Assembly (NCBI GenBank): GCA_024234395.1
Contig: JACKOH010000001.1
Location: 763,001-827,000 of the forward strand
DNA from: Pseudomonadales bacterium
GTDB lineage: Bacteria; Pseudomonadota; Gammaproteobacteria; Pseudomonadales; Pseudohongiellaceae
Reading direction: 5' to 3'
DNA length: 64,000 bases
Part shown: in pieces, positions 52,428 to 61,912 of the stretch
Layout of the letters: each line of letters opens with the position of its first letter
Position numbering within the stretch: the first letter of the stretch is position 1
Program-made: the position numbers and the translations under genes
Notes under the pieces: model-generated
What the model was told of the DNA's origin: nothing
Seen by the model: only the letters and a program-made list of their open reading frames with translations
The model's database searches: none

Positions 52428-53717
52428 GTGCAGTCTGCCAAATTTAAGCGGATTCTCGGTGCCGGATTACAGCAGGTATTGCTGATAACAGTCGCGGTGT
52501 CCCAGATTGGCGTCAGCCTGGCCAATGCCCAGGGGAACAGTGCCGCCCGAGAGCAGCTGCTGGCTGCCAGCGAGGCTTTGACTGTGGACGCAATTCTGGA
52601 AGCCGCCCTGGTCAATGCACCGGCGGCGCGCAGCGAAGTCAGTCTGCGTGCCATGAGCGAGGCATTCGATGCACTGGGCAACAGTTGGGTGGCCAGTCGA
52701 CCCAGTCTGCAGATCAGTGTTTACGATGACTCGCCACTGGATAATATCGGGCTGCAGGAATTTGAGACCGGGGTAAGTTTCAATCTGTGGCGGCCTGGTG
52801 AGCGGAGCGATACTGCAGCCCTGGGGGACCAGCACCAGACACGTCTGGAAGCCTGGCGGGAACATCTGCAATTGCTGGTGGCAGGCCAGGTAAGAGCAGT
52901 ACTGGGGGAGTTGGCGGCGGCAGAGCGCAGACTGGAAATTGCGCAACAGGCCAGTGCCGATGCCGAACGACTGCTGGCGACCACGGTCGACATGGAAGCG
53001 GTCGGAGCGGCTGCACAGAGCGATGTGCTGCAGGCCCGAACCCAGTCTCTGCAGCAACAGCGAACAGAGCTGCAGGCACTGGCTGACCTGGCATCCATTG
53101 AACAGGCCTATACCGTGCTGACAGGGCTGAATATGAAACCGGCCATTCCGTATTCCGAAGTAATGGTGTCAGATCTCAGCGTACCCCAGAACCATCCCAC
53201 GCTGCGTTACTTACAGTCCCAGGTTGCCATTGCGGCGGCCAACGTGGAGCTGACCCGTCACCAGACCAGTGGCCGTCCCAGCATGACGGTCGGTGTGCGG
53301 CGGGAACGCGGCGATCGGTTCCAGCCCTATAACGACAGTCTGGCGCTGTCGTTCAGTGTCCCATTCGGGAAAAGTCCGGCCACTGTCGCCAGCGTCAGCC
53401 TTGCCCGCGGTGTCCAGACAGATGCGGAAGTGGAGATGATTGAGACCCGCCGCCAGCTTGAGCAGCGGCGCGGCCAGGTGGGCCGGGAACTGGAGCTGAT
53501 AGGCGAGTCCCTGGTGCTGGGCCGGGAACAGGTTGACATCAGCGAACAGCGTTACGAGATGGCATTGACCGCTTTCGAACTGGGTGAGATGGATCTCACC
53601 CGCGTGATATTCGCGCAACAGCAGGCCAGGCAGGCAGAGCTGGATTACGAGAGTCTGCGCCTTCGGGAGCAGCGTCTCAACTCGGAATACAATCAGATAA
53701 TCGGAGTTTTACCATGA
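52428..53717 (+). CDS. Outer-membrane efflux protein, CzcC/TolC family
   Basis: About 429 residues from a GTG with AGGGAG 9 bases upstream; this start puts the signal peptide (VLLITVAVSQIGVSLANA-Q) at the N-terminus, whereas the ATG 24 codons earlier adds a polar lead. It has two TolC-like halves of long coiled helices (AERRLEIAQQASADAERLLA, RRQLEQRRGQVGRELELIG). It forms the outer-membrane channel of an RND tripartite pump. It overlaps the adaptor gene by 4 bases (ATGA), so the operon is translationally coupled. Confidence 0.9.
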   Translation: MQSAKFKRILGAGLQQVLLITVAVSQIGVSLANAQGNSAAREQLLAASEALTVDAILEAALVNAPAARSEVSLRAMSEAFDALGNSWVASRPSLQISVYDDSPLDNIGLQEFETGVSFNLWRPGERSDTAALGDQHQTRLEAWREHLQLLVAGQVRAVLGELAAAERRLEIAQQASADAERLLATTVDMEAVGAAAQSDVLQARTQSLQQQRTELQALADLASIEQAYTVLTGLNMKPAIPYSEVMVSDLSVPQNHPTLRYLQSQVAIAAANVELTRHQTSGRPSMTVGVRRERGDRFQPYNDSLALSFSVPFGKSPATVASVSLARGVQTDAEVEMIETRRQLEQRRGQVGRELELIGESLVLGREQVDISEQRYEMALTAFELGEMDLTRVIFAQQQARQAELDYESLRLREQRLNSEYNQIIGVLP

Positions 53718-54796
53718 GAACAGCTTGGCTGACCTATTCAGTATTGCTGCTGCTGGCCGGCGGATCACGGGCCCAGGAATTCATTCCTCTCGATGACAAT
53801 GATCTTGCCAGGCTGGGGCTGGTGTTCGCTCCGGTAACCGAACCCGATCGCCGCTCCGGCAGTCGCTTCCCGGCAACCGTGATCAACTCTCCGGAATCAG
53901 CCTCGGAAGTGGCGGTTCCCTATCAGGGGACCCTGGAGCGCTGGCACGCGGCACCCGGTGATCGGGTTATGGCAGGCCAGTCGCTGGCCACCTTGCGCAG
54001 CCAGGAAGTGCTCGACCTGCAGAACCTGTGGCTGACCACCAGCGCCGAGCACGAGCATGCCGGGTTTTTCCTGAATCGGGATACCCAGCTCTTTGAAAAG
54101 GGAATTATATCCGGCCAGCGTCTGCAGGAAACGGAGCATGAACTGCATCGCATGACGATAGAATTGAACAGTCTGACCGGCGCGCTGGCCAGGGCCGGAT
54201 TCGACGTTCCTGCCCTGGAAGCGCTGGTCGACAATCCCGATCGGCTCGGTGTTTACACTTTACGAGCGCCGGTAAGCGGGATATTGACCAAACGATCGTT
54301 AATGGCCGGTCAGTATGCCGACAAGTTTCAGGTTGTGGCTGCACTTGGCAGCGGTGGCGATCCCTGGCTGCGGGCCAGTGTGCCGGCCCGCTATGCATCC
54401 AGGATCGAGGCGGGACAGGTGCTGAGCCTGGCCGGAGTGGCGGAAACGGTAACGGTACGCTTTCGTGAGCAGGCGGTCCATGAGACTACCCAGACCCTGG
54501 AAGTGCTTGCCGAGTTCAATGAGCCTATGGATTACCTTCCCGGGCAGATATTGAGCCTGGTGATTCCGGCAGCAGCCAGCGGGGTGCTGGTGCCGGGCGA
54601 TGCAGTGGTACACAGCGGCGAAGACACGATTGTCTTTGTCAGGACCAGCGGTGGGGTCGAAGCGCGGATTCTGGATCTGGAGCCTGCCGGCAGCAATTAT
54701 GTGGCCGGTCCCAGCCTGCGGGTCGGCGATCAGCTGGTTATACAGGGAGCGGCAGTGCTGAAGGGCGTGCAGCTGGGACTGGGACGGGACGAGTAG
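53714..54796 (+). CDS. Periplasmic adaptor of RND efflux pump, CzcB-like
   Basis: 360 residues. Signal peptide about residues 1-20 (LTYSVLLLLAGGSRAQ). The lipoyl half-motifs are VAVPYQGTLERWHAAPGDRV and the later YTLRAPVSGILTKRSL. Between them lies the alpha-hairpin with WLTTSAEHEHAGFFLNRDTQ. The beta-barrel and membrane-proximal domains follow (GDAVVHSGEDTIVFVRTSGG). There is no histidine-rich metal-binding N-terminus as in some CzcB proteins. It links the outer-membrane channel to the RND pump encoded next. Confidence 0.92.
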   Translation: MRTAWLTYSVLLLLAGGSRAQEFIPLDDNDLARLGLVFAPVTEPDRRSGSRFPATVINSPESASEVAVPYQGTLERWHAAPGDRVMAGQSLATLRSQEVLDLQNLWLTTSAEHEHAGFFLNRDTQLFEKGIISGQRLQETEHELHRMTIELNSLTGALARAGFDVPALEALVDNPDRLGVYTLRAPVSGILTKRSLMAGQYADKFQVVAALGSGGDPWLRASVPARYASRIEAGQVLSLAGVAETVTVRFREQAVHETTQTLEVLAEFNEPMDYLPGQILSLVIPAAASGVLVPGDAVVHSGEDTIVFVRTSGGVEARILDLEPAGSNYVAGPSLRVGDQLVIQGAAVLKGVQLGLGRDE

Positions 54797-54808
54797 CGGA
54801 CTACCATC

Positions 54809-57800
54809 ATGTTAGCGAACCTAATTCAAACGGCACTCAGTCAACGCCTGATGACATTGTTGCTGGCCCTGCTACTGGTCGGCTTCGGCACTCGTGCCCT
54901 GCTTGACCTGCCTATCGATGCGTTCCCGGATATCTCCCCGACCCAGGTGAAGATTATCATCAAGGCGCCGGGCATGACCCCGGAAGAAGTCGAGTCGCTG
55001 ATTACCCAGCCTATCGAAGTGGAATTGCTGGGAATACCCCGCAAGACCATTCTGCGCTCAATTTCCAAGTACGCGCTCAGTTCCATCACCCTGGACTTCG
55101 AGGAGGGTACCGACATCTACTGGGCTCGCCAGCAGGTCGCGGAACGGGTGAATAATGTGTGGGAAGACCTGCCCGGGGATATCAGCGGGGGTCTGGCACC
55201 GATGAGCACGCCACTTGGCGACATGTTCATGTTTACGGTCGAGAGCGACTCGCTGACGCTGGAGCAGAAGCGCTTTCTGGTGGACTGGACCCTGCGTCCG
55301 GCGCTCAGAACCGTTCCCGGGGTTGCGGATGTCAATTCCTTGGGCGGCTTCGTGAAAACTTATGAAGTCATTCCCCGGCCCGAAGCCATGGCCCGGCTCA
55401 ACGTGCACAATGACATGATCGTGAATGCACTGCAGAGCAACAACAAGAATGACGGCGCCGGACGGATCGATCAGGGTGAGGAAGCCATGCTGGTGCGGGT
55501 GGCCGGCGCCATCGGCAGCCTGGAGGACATCGGCAACATCCTGGTGGAGAACAGTCTGGGCGAGAAAATTCCCCTGTTCGAGGTGGCAGATATTTCCCTG
55601 GGAACGCTGGAACGTTACGGTTCGGTGACCGCGGACGCGACCACGGAAGCGGTACAGGGGCTGGTGATCGGACTGCGCGGTGCCAATGCCCGCGAGGTCG
55701 TGACCGGGGTTCAGGCCAAGCTCGACGAGATCGAGGCGACGTTGCCACCAGGCACCAGAATCGACGTGTTCTATGATCGCAGCGTGCTGATCGAAGGTGC
55801 CGTGACGACGGTCTCCGATGCCCTGATTGAAGCCGTGGTACTGGTAGTGGTTCTACTGGGCCTGTTCCTGGGCAACGTGCGCGCGGCGCTGACGGCTGCT
55901 GCGGTTCTGCCGCTGGCGGCGCTGGTCACTTTTCTGATGATGAGCTTCATGAACATGAGTGCCAACCTGATGAGTCTGGGTGGTCTGGTCATTGCAATCG
56001 GCATGCTGGTGGATTCATCGATTGTGGTGGTGGAAAACATTGTCTCTTCACTGGCCAAGGAGACCGGGTCCACCAGGAAATTACCGCGACTGCATATTAT
56101 TTACCGGGCGGTAAAAGATGTCGCTGTTCCGGTTACTTCGGGAATACTGATTATTATCATCGTGTTCCTGCCATTGCTGACGCTGGAAGGTCTGGAGGGA
56201 AAACTTTTCGGGCCGGTGACCCTCACCATCGTCTTTGCCCTGCTGGGATCTCTGGTGCTGTCCCTCACGGTGATCCCGGTGCTGGCCTCGTTTTTCATCA
56301 AGTCGGCAAGTCACAATGAACCCTGGCTGAGTCGTAACCTGTTGCGATTCTACCGTCCCGCCCTGGAATGGGCGCTGGCCAAACCCCGCTATGTGCTGGG
56401 TCTGGCCGGTATGCTGCTGGTGGTCACCATCGCGGTGTTTCCACTGGTCGGTAAAACCTTCATGCCGACTATGGATGAAGGCGACATAATCATTCAGCTG
56501 GAATTTATTCCCTCCATCAATCTGGAAAGCACCACGCGCCTGGTGCAACGGGTGGAGCATGCCCTGATCGACGAAGTTCCCGAGATTATCAGGGTAGTTT
56601 CCCGCAGTGGCTCTGACGAGATCGGCATGGATCCCATGGGGCTCAATGAGACTGACATGTTCCTGCAATTGAAGCCTCCTGAGGAATGGGAAGTTCGAAC
56701 CAAGGCGGAACTGGAAGAGAAGCTGCGCCAGGTAATGGAAGGGTTTGTGGGACTTAACTTCGGATTCACCCAGCCCATCGATATGCGGGTTTCGGAAATG
56801 CTCACCGGTTCCCGGGGCGATGTTGCCATCAAGCTGTTCGGTACCGATCTGGATGAGCTCAATACTTACGCTCAGCAGATCGCGGAACAGGTCGGCCAGG
56901 TGGAAGGCAGTGTCGACACCATCGCGACTCTGAATGAAGGGGCCCAGTATCTGCAGGTCACGGTGGATCGCCAGCGCAGCGGCATGCTGGGAATCAACGC
57001 CGACGACTTACAGTCCCGGCTCCGTTCACAGATCGAAGGCTTGCGGGTGGGCACGGTGATTGAGCAGTCGGCCCGGGTGCCGCTGATGCTGCGCTATGCC
57101 AAGTTGCAGGGCGAAGGCCTGGAGCAGATGAGTAATCAGTTCATTGGGCTGGAAGGTGGTGGTAATGTGCCGCTGTCCGAAATAGCCGATATCCGGCGGG
57201 TCGAGGGTCCGGTAAGCATCTCCAGGGAATCCGGCCAGCGCTTCGCAGTGATCAGGACCAATGTGGAAAACCGGGACCTGGTGGGCTTTGTTGAAGAAGC
57301 CAGGCAGGTCATCGTCGACAGGGTCGATCTGCCGGAGGGCTATACGCTGGAATGGGGTGGCGAGTTTGAGAATCAACAGCGGGCTGCCGCAAGGCTGGCG
57401 CTGGTGGTGCCGGTGGCCTTGCTGCTGATCGCCTTTCTGCTGTTCCTGACTTTCAGGTCCCTCAAGCAGACGCTGATCATTCTGTCCAATATTCCTTTCG
57501 CGCTGACGGGTGGCCTGATTGCACTGTGGCTGACCGGAGAATTTCTGTCGGTACCGGCATCGGTAGGCTTCATTGCCCTGCTGGGTATAGCGGTACTCAA
57601 TGGCGTGGTGCTGATGTCGCATTTCAATTATCTGCTGGCCAAGGGCCTGGCGGTATCGGAAGTGGTCAGAGAAGGGGCTGCCCGCCGGCTGCGTCCGGTG
57701 ATGATGACTGCATCGATCTGTGCCATGGGGCTGGTTCCGCTGCTGTTGGCCACCGGGCCGGGTTCGGAAATTCAGAAGCCGCTGGCGATTGTCGTCATTG

Positions 57801-57892
57801 GTGGCCTGATCAGCTCAACCGGCCTGACTCTGTTTCTGTTGCCGATCATTTACAACCGCTTCCACACCAGTGCAGGAGACGCCCGGGTATGA
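54809..57892 (+). CDS. RND efflux transporter, CzcA/CusA (heavy-metal) family
   Basis: 1027 residues, the usual size. The N-terminal helix is followed by DLPIDAFPDISPTQVKIIIK, a family hallmark, and later EEVESLITQPIEVELLGIP. The TM4 charged motif region LVIAIGMLVDSSIVVVENI keeps the essential Asp but has AIG where many CzcA proteins have DFG. Further signatures are GKTFMPTMDEGDIIIQLE, FGFTQPIDMRVSEML and the second-half ALTGGLIALWLTGEFLSVPA. The substrate (Co/Zn/Cd, Cu/Ag or an organic compound) cannot be told. The stop overlaps the DUF3240 start. Confidence 0.95.
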   Translation: MLANLIQTALSQRLMTLLLALLLVGFGTRALLDLPIDAFPDISPTQVKIIIKAPGMTPEEVESLITQPIEVELLGIPRKTILRSISKYALSSITLDFEEGTDIYWARQQVAERVNNVWEDLPGDISGGLAPMSTPLGDMFMFTVESDSLTLEQKRFLVDWTLRPALRTVPGVADVNSLGGFVKTYEVIPRPEAMARLNVHNDMIVNALQSNNKNDGAGRIDQGEEAMLVRVAGAIGSLEDIGNILVENSLGEKIPLFEVADISLGTLERYGSVTADATTEAVQGLVIGLRGANAREVVTGVQAKLDEIEATLPPGTRIDVFYDRSVLIEGAVTTVSDALIEAVVLVVVLLGLFLGNVRAALTAAAVLPLAALVTFLMMSFMNMSANLMSLGGLVIAIGMLVDSSIVVVENIVSSLAKETGSTRKLPRLHIIYRAVKDVAVPVTSGILIIIIVFLPLLTLEGLEGKLFGPVTLTIVFALLGSLVLSLTVIPVLASFFIKSASHNEPWLSRNLLRFYRPALEWALAKPRYVLGLAGMLLVVTIAVFPLVGKTFMPTMDEGDIIIQLEFIPSINLESTTRLVQRVEHALIDEVPEIIRVVSRSGSDEIGMDPMGLNETDMFLQLKPPEEWEVRTKAELEEKLRQVMEGFVGLNFGFTQPIDMRVSEMLTGSRGDVAIKLFGTDLDELNTYAQQIAEQVGQVEGSVDTIATLNEGAQYLQVTVDRQRSGMLGINADDLQSRLRSQIEGLRVGTVIEQSARVPLMLRYAKLQGEGLEQMSNQFIGLEGGGNVPLSEIADIRRVEGPVSISRESGQRFAVIRTNVENRDLVGFVEEARQVIVDRVDLPEGYTLEWGGEFENQQRAAARLALVVPVALLLIAFLLFLTFRSLKQTLIILSNIPFALTGGLIALWLTGEFLSVPASVGFIALLGIAVLNGVVLMSHFNYLLAKGLAVSEVVREGAARRLRPVMMTASICAMGLVPLLLATGPGSEIQKPLAIVVIGGLISSTGLTLFLLPIIYNRFHTSAGDARV

Positions 57893-58182
57893 TGACATTA
57901 CTGGTACTGAATATCCGTCCGGAACTGGAAGAGGAAATGGTGGACTACCTGCTGGGCAGGGAAGGAGTCGGTGGCTTTACCTCCTATCACGTCCGCGGAC
58001 ATGGAGTTCATGACAATCTGTCGCTGGCCGAGCAGGTCAGCGGTCAGCGCAAGCGGCTGCAGTTCGAACTGGTCATCGAAGAGGAGCAGGTGGCCGGTAT
58101 ACTCGGGAATCTGGAAGCTTCGGTGGGTCGCGATATTATCTACTGGCAACACAGCATCGGAAATGTCGGTCGAATCGAGTGA
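57889..58182 (+). CDS. DUF3240 family protein, CopG/P-II-like partner of the RND pump
   Basis: 97 residues, with ATG overlapping the pump's TGA (ATGATGA). Sequence MMTLLVLNIRPELEEEMVDY with LLGREGVGGFTSYHVRGHG and LQFELVIEEEQVAGILGNLE is typical of DUF3240, a small ferredoxin-like (P-II-type) fold found at the end of CzcCBA-type operons. Its role is unknown but presumably regulatory or metal-sensing within the pump system. The tight coupling supports joint function. Confidence 0.88.
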   Translation: MMTLLVLNIRPELEEEMVDYLLGREGVGGFTSYHVRGHGVHDNLSLAEQVSGQRKRLQFELVIEEEQVAGILGNLEASVGRDIIYWQHSIGNVGRIE

Positions 58183-58204
58183 CCGGCAGACCGCGATAAG
58201 AGTG

Positions 58205-58423
58205 TCAGGCGACGTAAGTCTGCTGCCAGTCGGCAATGACTTCGCTGGCTTCCCGGAAGTCCTTCTCGCTCACCAGCACGGTGACCAGACCGAACACCGG
58301 TAGTTCGCCCATGGCACCCTGCAGGTATTCGCCATTAATAACTCCCTGGATGCCGACCTGGCTGAGCAGTCCCAATACCAGATGGGCTTCCAGCGAATTG
58401 CTGGCATGGAAAACAACTTTCAT
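58205..58423 (-). CDS. DUF2007 family protein (putative signal transduction)
   Basis: 72 residues from the ATG at 58423; an earlier ATG adds nine residues without family character. MKVVFHASNSLEAHLVLGLL and SQVGIQGVINGEYLQGAMGE with VFGLVTVLVSEKDFREA follow the DUF2007 pattern of a small ferredoxin-like fold. It is convergent with the pump operon, 22 bases apart. No direct function is known. Confidence 0.82.
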   Translation of the reverse strand: MKVVFHASNSLEAHLVLGLLSQVGIQGVINGEYLQGAMGELPVFGLVTVLVSEKDFREASEVIADWQQTYVA

Positions 58424-58697
58424 GGAATGGAGCCTCTGACTGACTTTCATTTTCGCCGGCGCGCATATGCCTGGTTGTTTGCCACGGACTTCAACTCAAC
58501 TACTGCCGGTCGAGTGATAGACGACCCTGACGTCGGATGCATTGCCCGATAGCAGCAAAATTACCATTCCCGCAGTCGTGCGCAAAGCGCCTCTGGCACT
58601 GACAAGCGTATCCTTCCGGCTGCAGGGCTGGAGATTGAGGGAGGAGAATCTGGAACGGTCTGAGAATGGCCTTAGTCGTGGCGGGAAAGTTGGCGGA

Positions 58698-58925
58698 TCA
58701 GGCGTGACTGGCCATATGCTGGATCACGCCAGGCTTGCGGCATTCTATTTTGGAAATGCTGTAGACGTAGTGCCGGGCGCTGGGGTCGATCGTCGCGGCT
58801 TCATCAATCGCTGCCGACAGGTCGGCCTGAGCCGCCTTCCTGGTCAGGTAGGGGCCCGAAATGTTCACCTGCAGGCTGGGTTCGTCAGGTGACGTTGCTA
58901 TGATGTAAAAATTCCTGGCATTCAT
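58698..58925 (-). CDS. Small hypothetical protein
   Basis: 75 residues, MNARNFYIIATSPDEPSLQV and NISGPYLTRKAAQADLSAAI, ending CRKPGVIQHMASHA. The length, beta-alpha pattern and absence of a competing frame favour a real gene, but the ribosome site is weak. No family recognised. Confidence 0.5.
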   Translation of the reverse strand: MNARNFYIIATSPDEPSLQVNISGPYLTRKAAQADLSAAIDEAATIDPSARHYVYSISKIECRKPGVIQHMASHA

Positions 58926-59405
58926 AGTCTGACTGTCTCACTCGGGAAGAGCGGTGGTAGTACGATCCGGCTGCTGACTGAGAGGTTGCATAAGGCTAAC
59001 GCAATAAGGCGCTGGCTCCAATGCTTACGGCAGATATCGGCCGCGTATTTAAAACCATCAGTCTCCATATTACAAGATCGTTCCGGGGTTAAATTTCTTG
59101 CTTCGGTGTACTGTGTTTCAGCGTAGATTAGAACCACTTAACGAAAGCTTAATTGATCCGCGGAAAGTTTTTGCCGGGGCGCTTCACAATTGGCTTAAGG
59201 AGGGGACGGCATGCGGTTACACTTGACCCTTGCGGTCGCCGGCACTGTCGTTGAATTTATCCTGGCACTCGGAATGGATGCCCCGCGCACCACGCCGGTG
59301 TGGCAGCGGCCCGAGCCGGTATGAAAGCGGTCGGAGAGAACACGAAGTCTCGCGGCAGCCGGCCTGACAAAACCCATTATTGGCTTAAAAAACCCCTTTA
59401 ACCTT
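58926..59405. other. Intergenic stretch, no supported gene
   Basis: About 480 bases between a small minus-strand gene and a plus-strand transferase. Short frames exist on the minus strand but lack support. I see no repeat from the window's families and no RNA gene. Confidence 0.4.
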
Positions 59406-60092
59406 TTGAAAATCAGCATAATTATTCCAGTTCTCAATGACGCGCATCAGCTTGCCCAGCAGCTGGCCCGGCTGCAGGAAGTGCGTCAGTCGGGACACGA
59501 GGTGATCGTTGTCGATGGTGGCAGCAGCGACGAAACCACGCAGGTACAGGATGGGCTGTGCGACATTTTCAGCGTGACCAGACCGGGTCGGGCGCGGCAG
59601 ATGAATCGGGGAGCGGAACTTGCCCGGGGCGATAGCCTGCTGTTTCTGCATGCCGATACCTGCTTACCTCCCGATTTCAGCCAATTGATCGAACGGGCCT
59701 TGCACCTGCCGGGGCCGGTATGGGGCAGGTTTGATATCCGCCTCAGTGGTGCCGGTCAGATATTTACCGTTATCGCCTGGATGATGAATCTGCGTTCTCA
59801 TGTTTCCGGTGTGGTGACCGGCGATCAGGGTCTGTTCGTGTTGCGACAGGCATTTCACCAGGTTGGCGGATATCCGGACATACCGCTTATGGAAGACGTG
59901 GCTCTGAGCAAGAAGCTGCGCCGCGTGGCCTGGCCAGTCCGCATTCGCACCGCGGCCGTCACTTCCAGCCGGCGTTGGGAACAACGGGGTATTGTGCCCA
60001 CCATCCTGCTGATGTGGTGGTTACGGTTGCTGTATTTCTGTGGAGCCCGGCCTGCGTCCCTGGCACGTAAGTATTACGGTCGCTCTTCCTGA
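59406..60092 (+). CDS. Glycosyltransferase, TIGR04283 family
   Basis: 228 residues from a TTG. GT2-type fold: ISIIIPVLNDAHQLAQQLAR, HEVIVVDGGSSDETTQV (DxG near 39) and LLFLHADTCLPPDF (DxD-like HAD near 78). GDQGLFVLRQAFHQVGG and PLMEDVALSKKLRR supply the catalytic region. The TIGR04283 family sits next to TIGR04282 proteins in many genomes and has been linked to arsenosugar-type biosynthesis in some; substrate unproven here. The C-terminal helix TILLMWWLRLLYFCG suggests membrane association. Confidence 0.88.
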   Translation: MKISIIIPVLNDAHQLAQQLARLQEVRQSGHEVIVVDGGSSDETTQVQDGLCDIFSVTRPGRARQMNRGAELARGDSLLFLHADTCLPPDFSQLIERALHLPGPVWGRFDIRLSGAGQIFTVIAWMMNLRSHVSGVVTGDQGLFVLRQAFHQVGGYPDIPLMEDVALSKKLRRVAWPVRIRTAAVTSSRRWEQRGIVPTILLMWWLRLLYFCGARPASLARKYYGRSS

Positions 60093-60100
60093 CAGGTGTT

Positions 60101-60751
60101 ATGTCGATGATCAGATATCCGGAATTTCGAATTCTGCTGTTTGCCCGGGAGCCGGTGGCGGGTCAGGTCAAGACCCGTCTGCATGGGGCTATCGGTCCCA
60201 CGCGTGCCTACCAGCTTTACTGCGCCATGTTGCGCTATCAGGTAGACAAGCTGGCCACGTCCGACCTGGCGCCCTGGGAAATCTGGGTCAGCGGAAATCC
60301 GCACAATGCACAATTGCAGGCCCTGAACCTGGGGGTGCCGGTTTTCTGTCAGCAGGGCGGGGATCTCGGTGCGCGGATGCAATTTGCGGCGCAGACGGCG
60401 CTACAGAACGCGGAAGGGGTGGTGCTGCTGGGCACCGACTGCCCCTCGGTGGAGGTGGAATACCTGGCCGCGGCGTTAGGCCGGCTCAGGAGTGGCGATC
60501 AGGTGGTTATCGGGCCGGCCGAGGATGGCGGATATGTGTTGCTGGGGCTGCGGGAGTGCCGGGAGGAATTGTTTAACAGGATGCCCTGGGGTACCGATCA
60601 GGTCATGGCAGCGACGCTGAAACGACTCGAAACCCAGGATCTGCAAGTGAGCCTGCTCCCCGAGCGGTGGGATGTGGACCGGGCAGAAGACCTGAGCCGT
60701 CTCGCCGGGCTCCAGCCACCGCTGGATTTTCAGTTGGACGAAGGGTCCTGA
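60101..60751 (+). CDS. TIGR04282 family (DUF2064) transferase
   Basis: 216 residues, 8 bases after the previous gene, so an operon. Nucleotidyltransferase-like fold with LLFAREPVAGQVKTRL (the PxxGxxKTRL signature), VVLLGTDCPSVEVEYLAAAL (metal-binding GTDCP) and VIGPAEDGGYVLLGL. It is commonly paired with TIGR04283 proteins, as here. ATGs at 60101 and 60107 are both possible. Its final 22 bases overlap the convergent FlgM-like gene. Confidence 0.88.
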   Translation: MSMIRYPEFRILLFAREPVAGQVKTRLHGAIGPTRAYQLYCAMLRYQVDKLATSDLAPWEIWVSGNPHNAQLQALNLGVPVFCQQGGDLGARMQFAAQTALQNAEGVVLLGTDCPSVEVEYLAAALGRLRSGDQVVIGPAEDGGYVLLGLRECREELFNRMPWGTDQVMAATLKRLETQDLQVSLLPERWDVDRAEDLSRLAGLQPPLDFQLDEGS

Positions 60752-61065
60752 AAGTCCGCTTCGAAACTGTCCAGTTTCTGGGCCAGACGTTTACCGTTAA
60801 TCTGGTACTCGCCCCGCATGATGCGATCATGCAACTGCACGATACGGGCGGCATCGATTTCAGGGAGCTGTTCGATCTGTTCTCTCATTCTGGCTAACAA
60901 TTCTAGATCCTTCCGCAATTCGTCGTCTTGCAGTTTCTCCAGGTCTTCCTGTCCGACCCGCTGAACTTCCGGGCTCTGCTTATTCACAGGAAGAGACGTG
61001 ACCTTGCCGATCTCTCGATCCCCCGGTCGTTTCCTTTTTTTCGACTGTGAGTTGAACTTTTCCAC
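60730..61065 (-). CDS. FlgM-like protein (anti-sigma-28 domain)
   Basis: 111 residues. The N-terminal half is charged and likely disordered. Residues 66-105, PEIDAARIVQLHDRIMRGEY with QINGKRLAQKLDSFE, match the C-terminal sigma-28-binding helices of FlgM (x-DxxRVxxIRxAIxxGxYxIxxxxIAxKLxxFE). FlgM holds the flagellar sigma factor until hook completion. The gene is not beside flgN or flgA here, but a FleQ-like regulator lies 850 bases away, which makes a flagellar role plausible. Confidence 0.72.
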   Translation of the reverse strand: MEKFNSQSKKRKRPGDREIGKVTSLPVNKQSPEVQRVGQEDLEKLQDDELRKDLELLARMREQIEQLPEIDAARIVQLHDRIMRGEYQINGKRLAQKLDSFEADFQDPSSN

Positions 61066-61203
61066 TGCGATTTCTTTTTATTTCGACAACCGGGTTCCAC
61101 TTATAGCGACAGCCGACTTGAGATCTTTAAAAGCGTTGCCAGGCTTGCCAAGTGGATCACAAATTTCCCCTGAAAGGATCAGGATCGGGGGGCACAGCCT
61201 GGA

Positions 61204-61677
61204 TCAGGATGTCGGAATCGGGACCACGGCCCCGGAGTAAGTAGCCACGAAAATTGCCGGGAGCCTGGTGACTTTCCCGGTGCTGAGGACCACGGAAACC
61301 AGGTTCCAGCGCCCCCGCAATACGGTCTGCCCGGACTCGCCGTGAACGATCTGGAAGCGACGTTCGAGGCGCAGTCTGCCGTCGCACTGCACCAGCCAGG
61401 TGGCAGCTATCAGCCTGTCATTGACGAAAGTGGGCAGGAAATAATCATAGTCTGCATGCTGAATGGCTACGCCCCGGTCCAGTTCCCGGTAGTCGTCGAT
61501 AGACAGGCCCAGCGATTCCGAATGTCGCCATGCGCACTGTTCACACCAGATCACGTAACTGGCATTGTTGGTGTGACCCATGCCATCGATGTCCTTCTCG
61601 TTGACCTCGAATTCACAGGTAAAAGGTGTGGGCAGATCCCAGTTGCCTGACATAGTAAAATCTCTGCTCGTTGGCAT
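61204..61677 (-). CDS. Acyl-CoA thioesterase, 4HBT (hot-dog) family
   Basis: 157 residues from the first ATG; an ATG at residue 9 (MSGNWDLPTPF) is also possible. The fold signature is FEVNEKDIDGMGHTNNASYV with an active-site Asp/His/Asn pattern as in YbgC/FadM-like enzymes, followed by HADYDYFLPTFVNDRLIAAT. It hydrolyses acyl-CoA, freeing fatty acids. It is divergent from the FleQ-like gene. Confidence 0.9.
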   Translation of the reverse strand: MPTSRDFTMSGNWDLPTPFTCEFEVNEKDIDGMGHTNNASYVIWCEQCAWRHSESLGLSIDDYRELDRGVAIQHADYDYFLPTFVNDRLIAATWLVQCDGRLRLERRFQIVHGESGQTVLRGRWNLVSVVLSTGKVTRLPAIFVATYSGAVVPIPTS

Positions 61678-61912
61678 CGTCAGCGGGATAAAAGCATCCG
61701 ATGCCTGTCCTTCAGTATCGGGAGTTTAACGTATTCACCGGGTTTTCTCAGTCACCCGGAGAAACCATGGAGCAGGATGGCCGAGAATTTGATAAGCTGC
61801 CTGGCACATTCGTGACCCCCGGGTTGACCGCCTGCTTTCAAACCGGAAGGCTGCCGGGATTGCGAGCTCTCCACGAAACCGGGCTTTACCGCCACTGTTT
61901 GGAATTGTCCTC

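Noticed and set aside
59195..59437. 80-codon minus-strand frame before the TIGR04283 gene
   Set aside because: It overlaps the start of a well supported gene, has no ribosome site and no recognisable motif.
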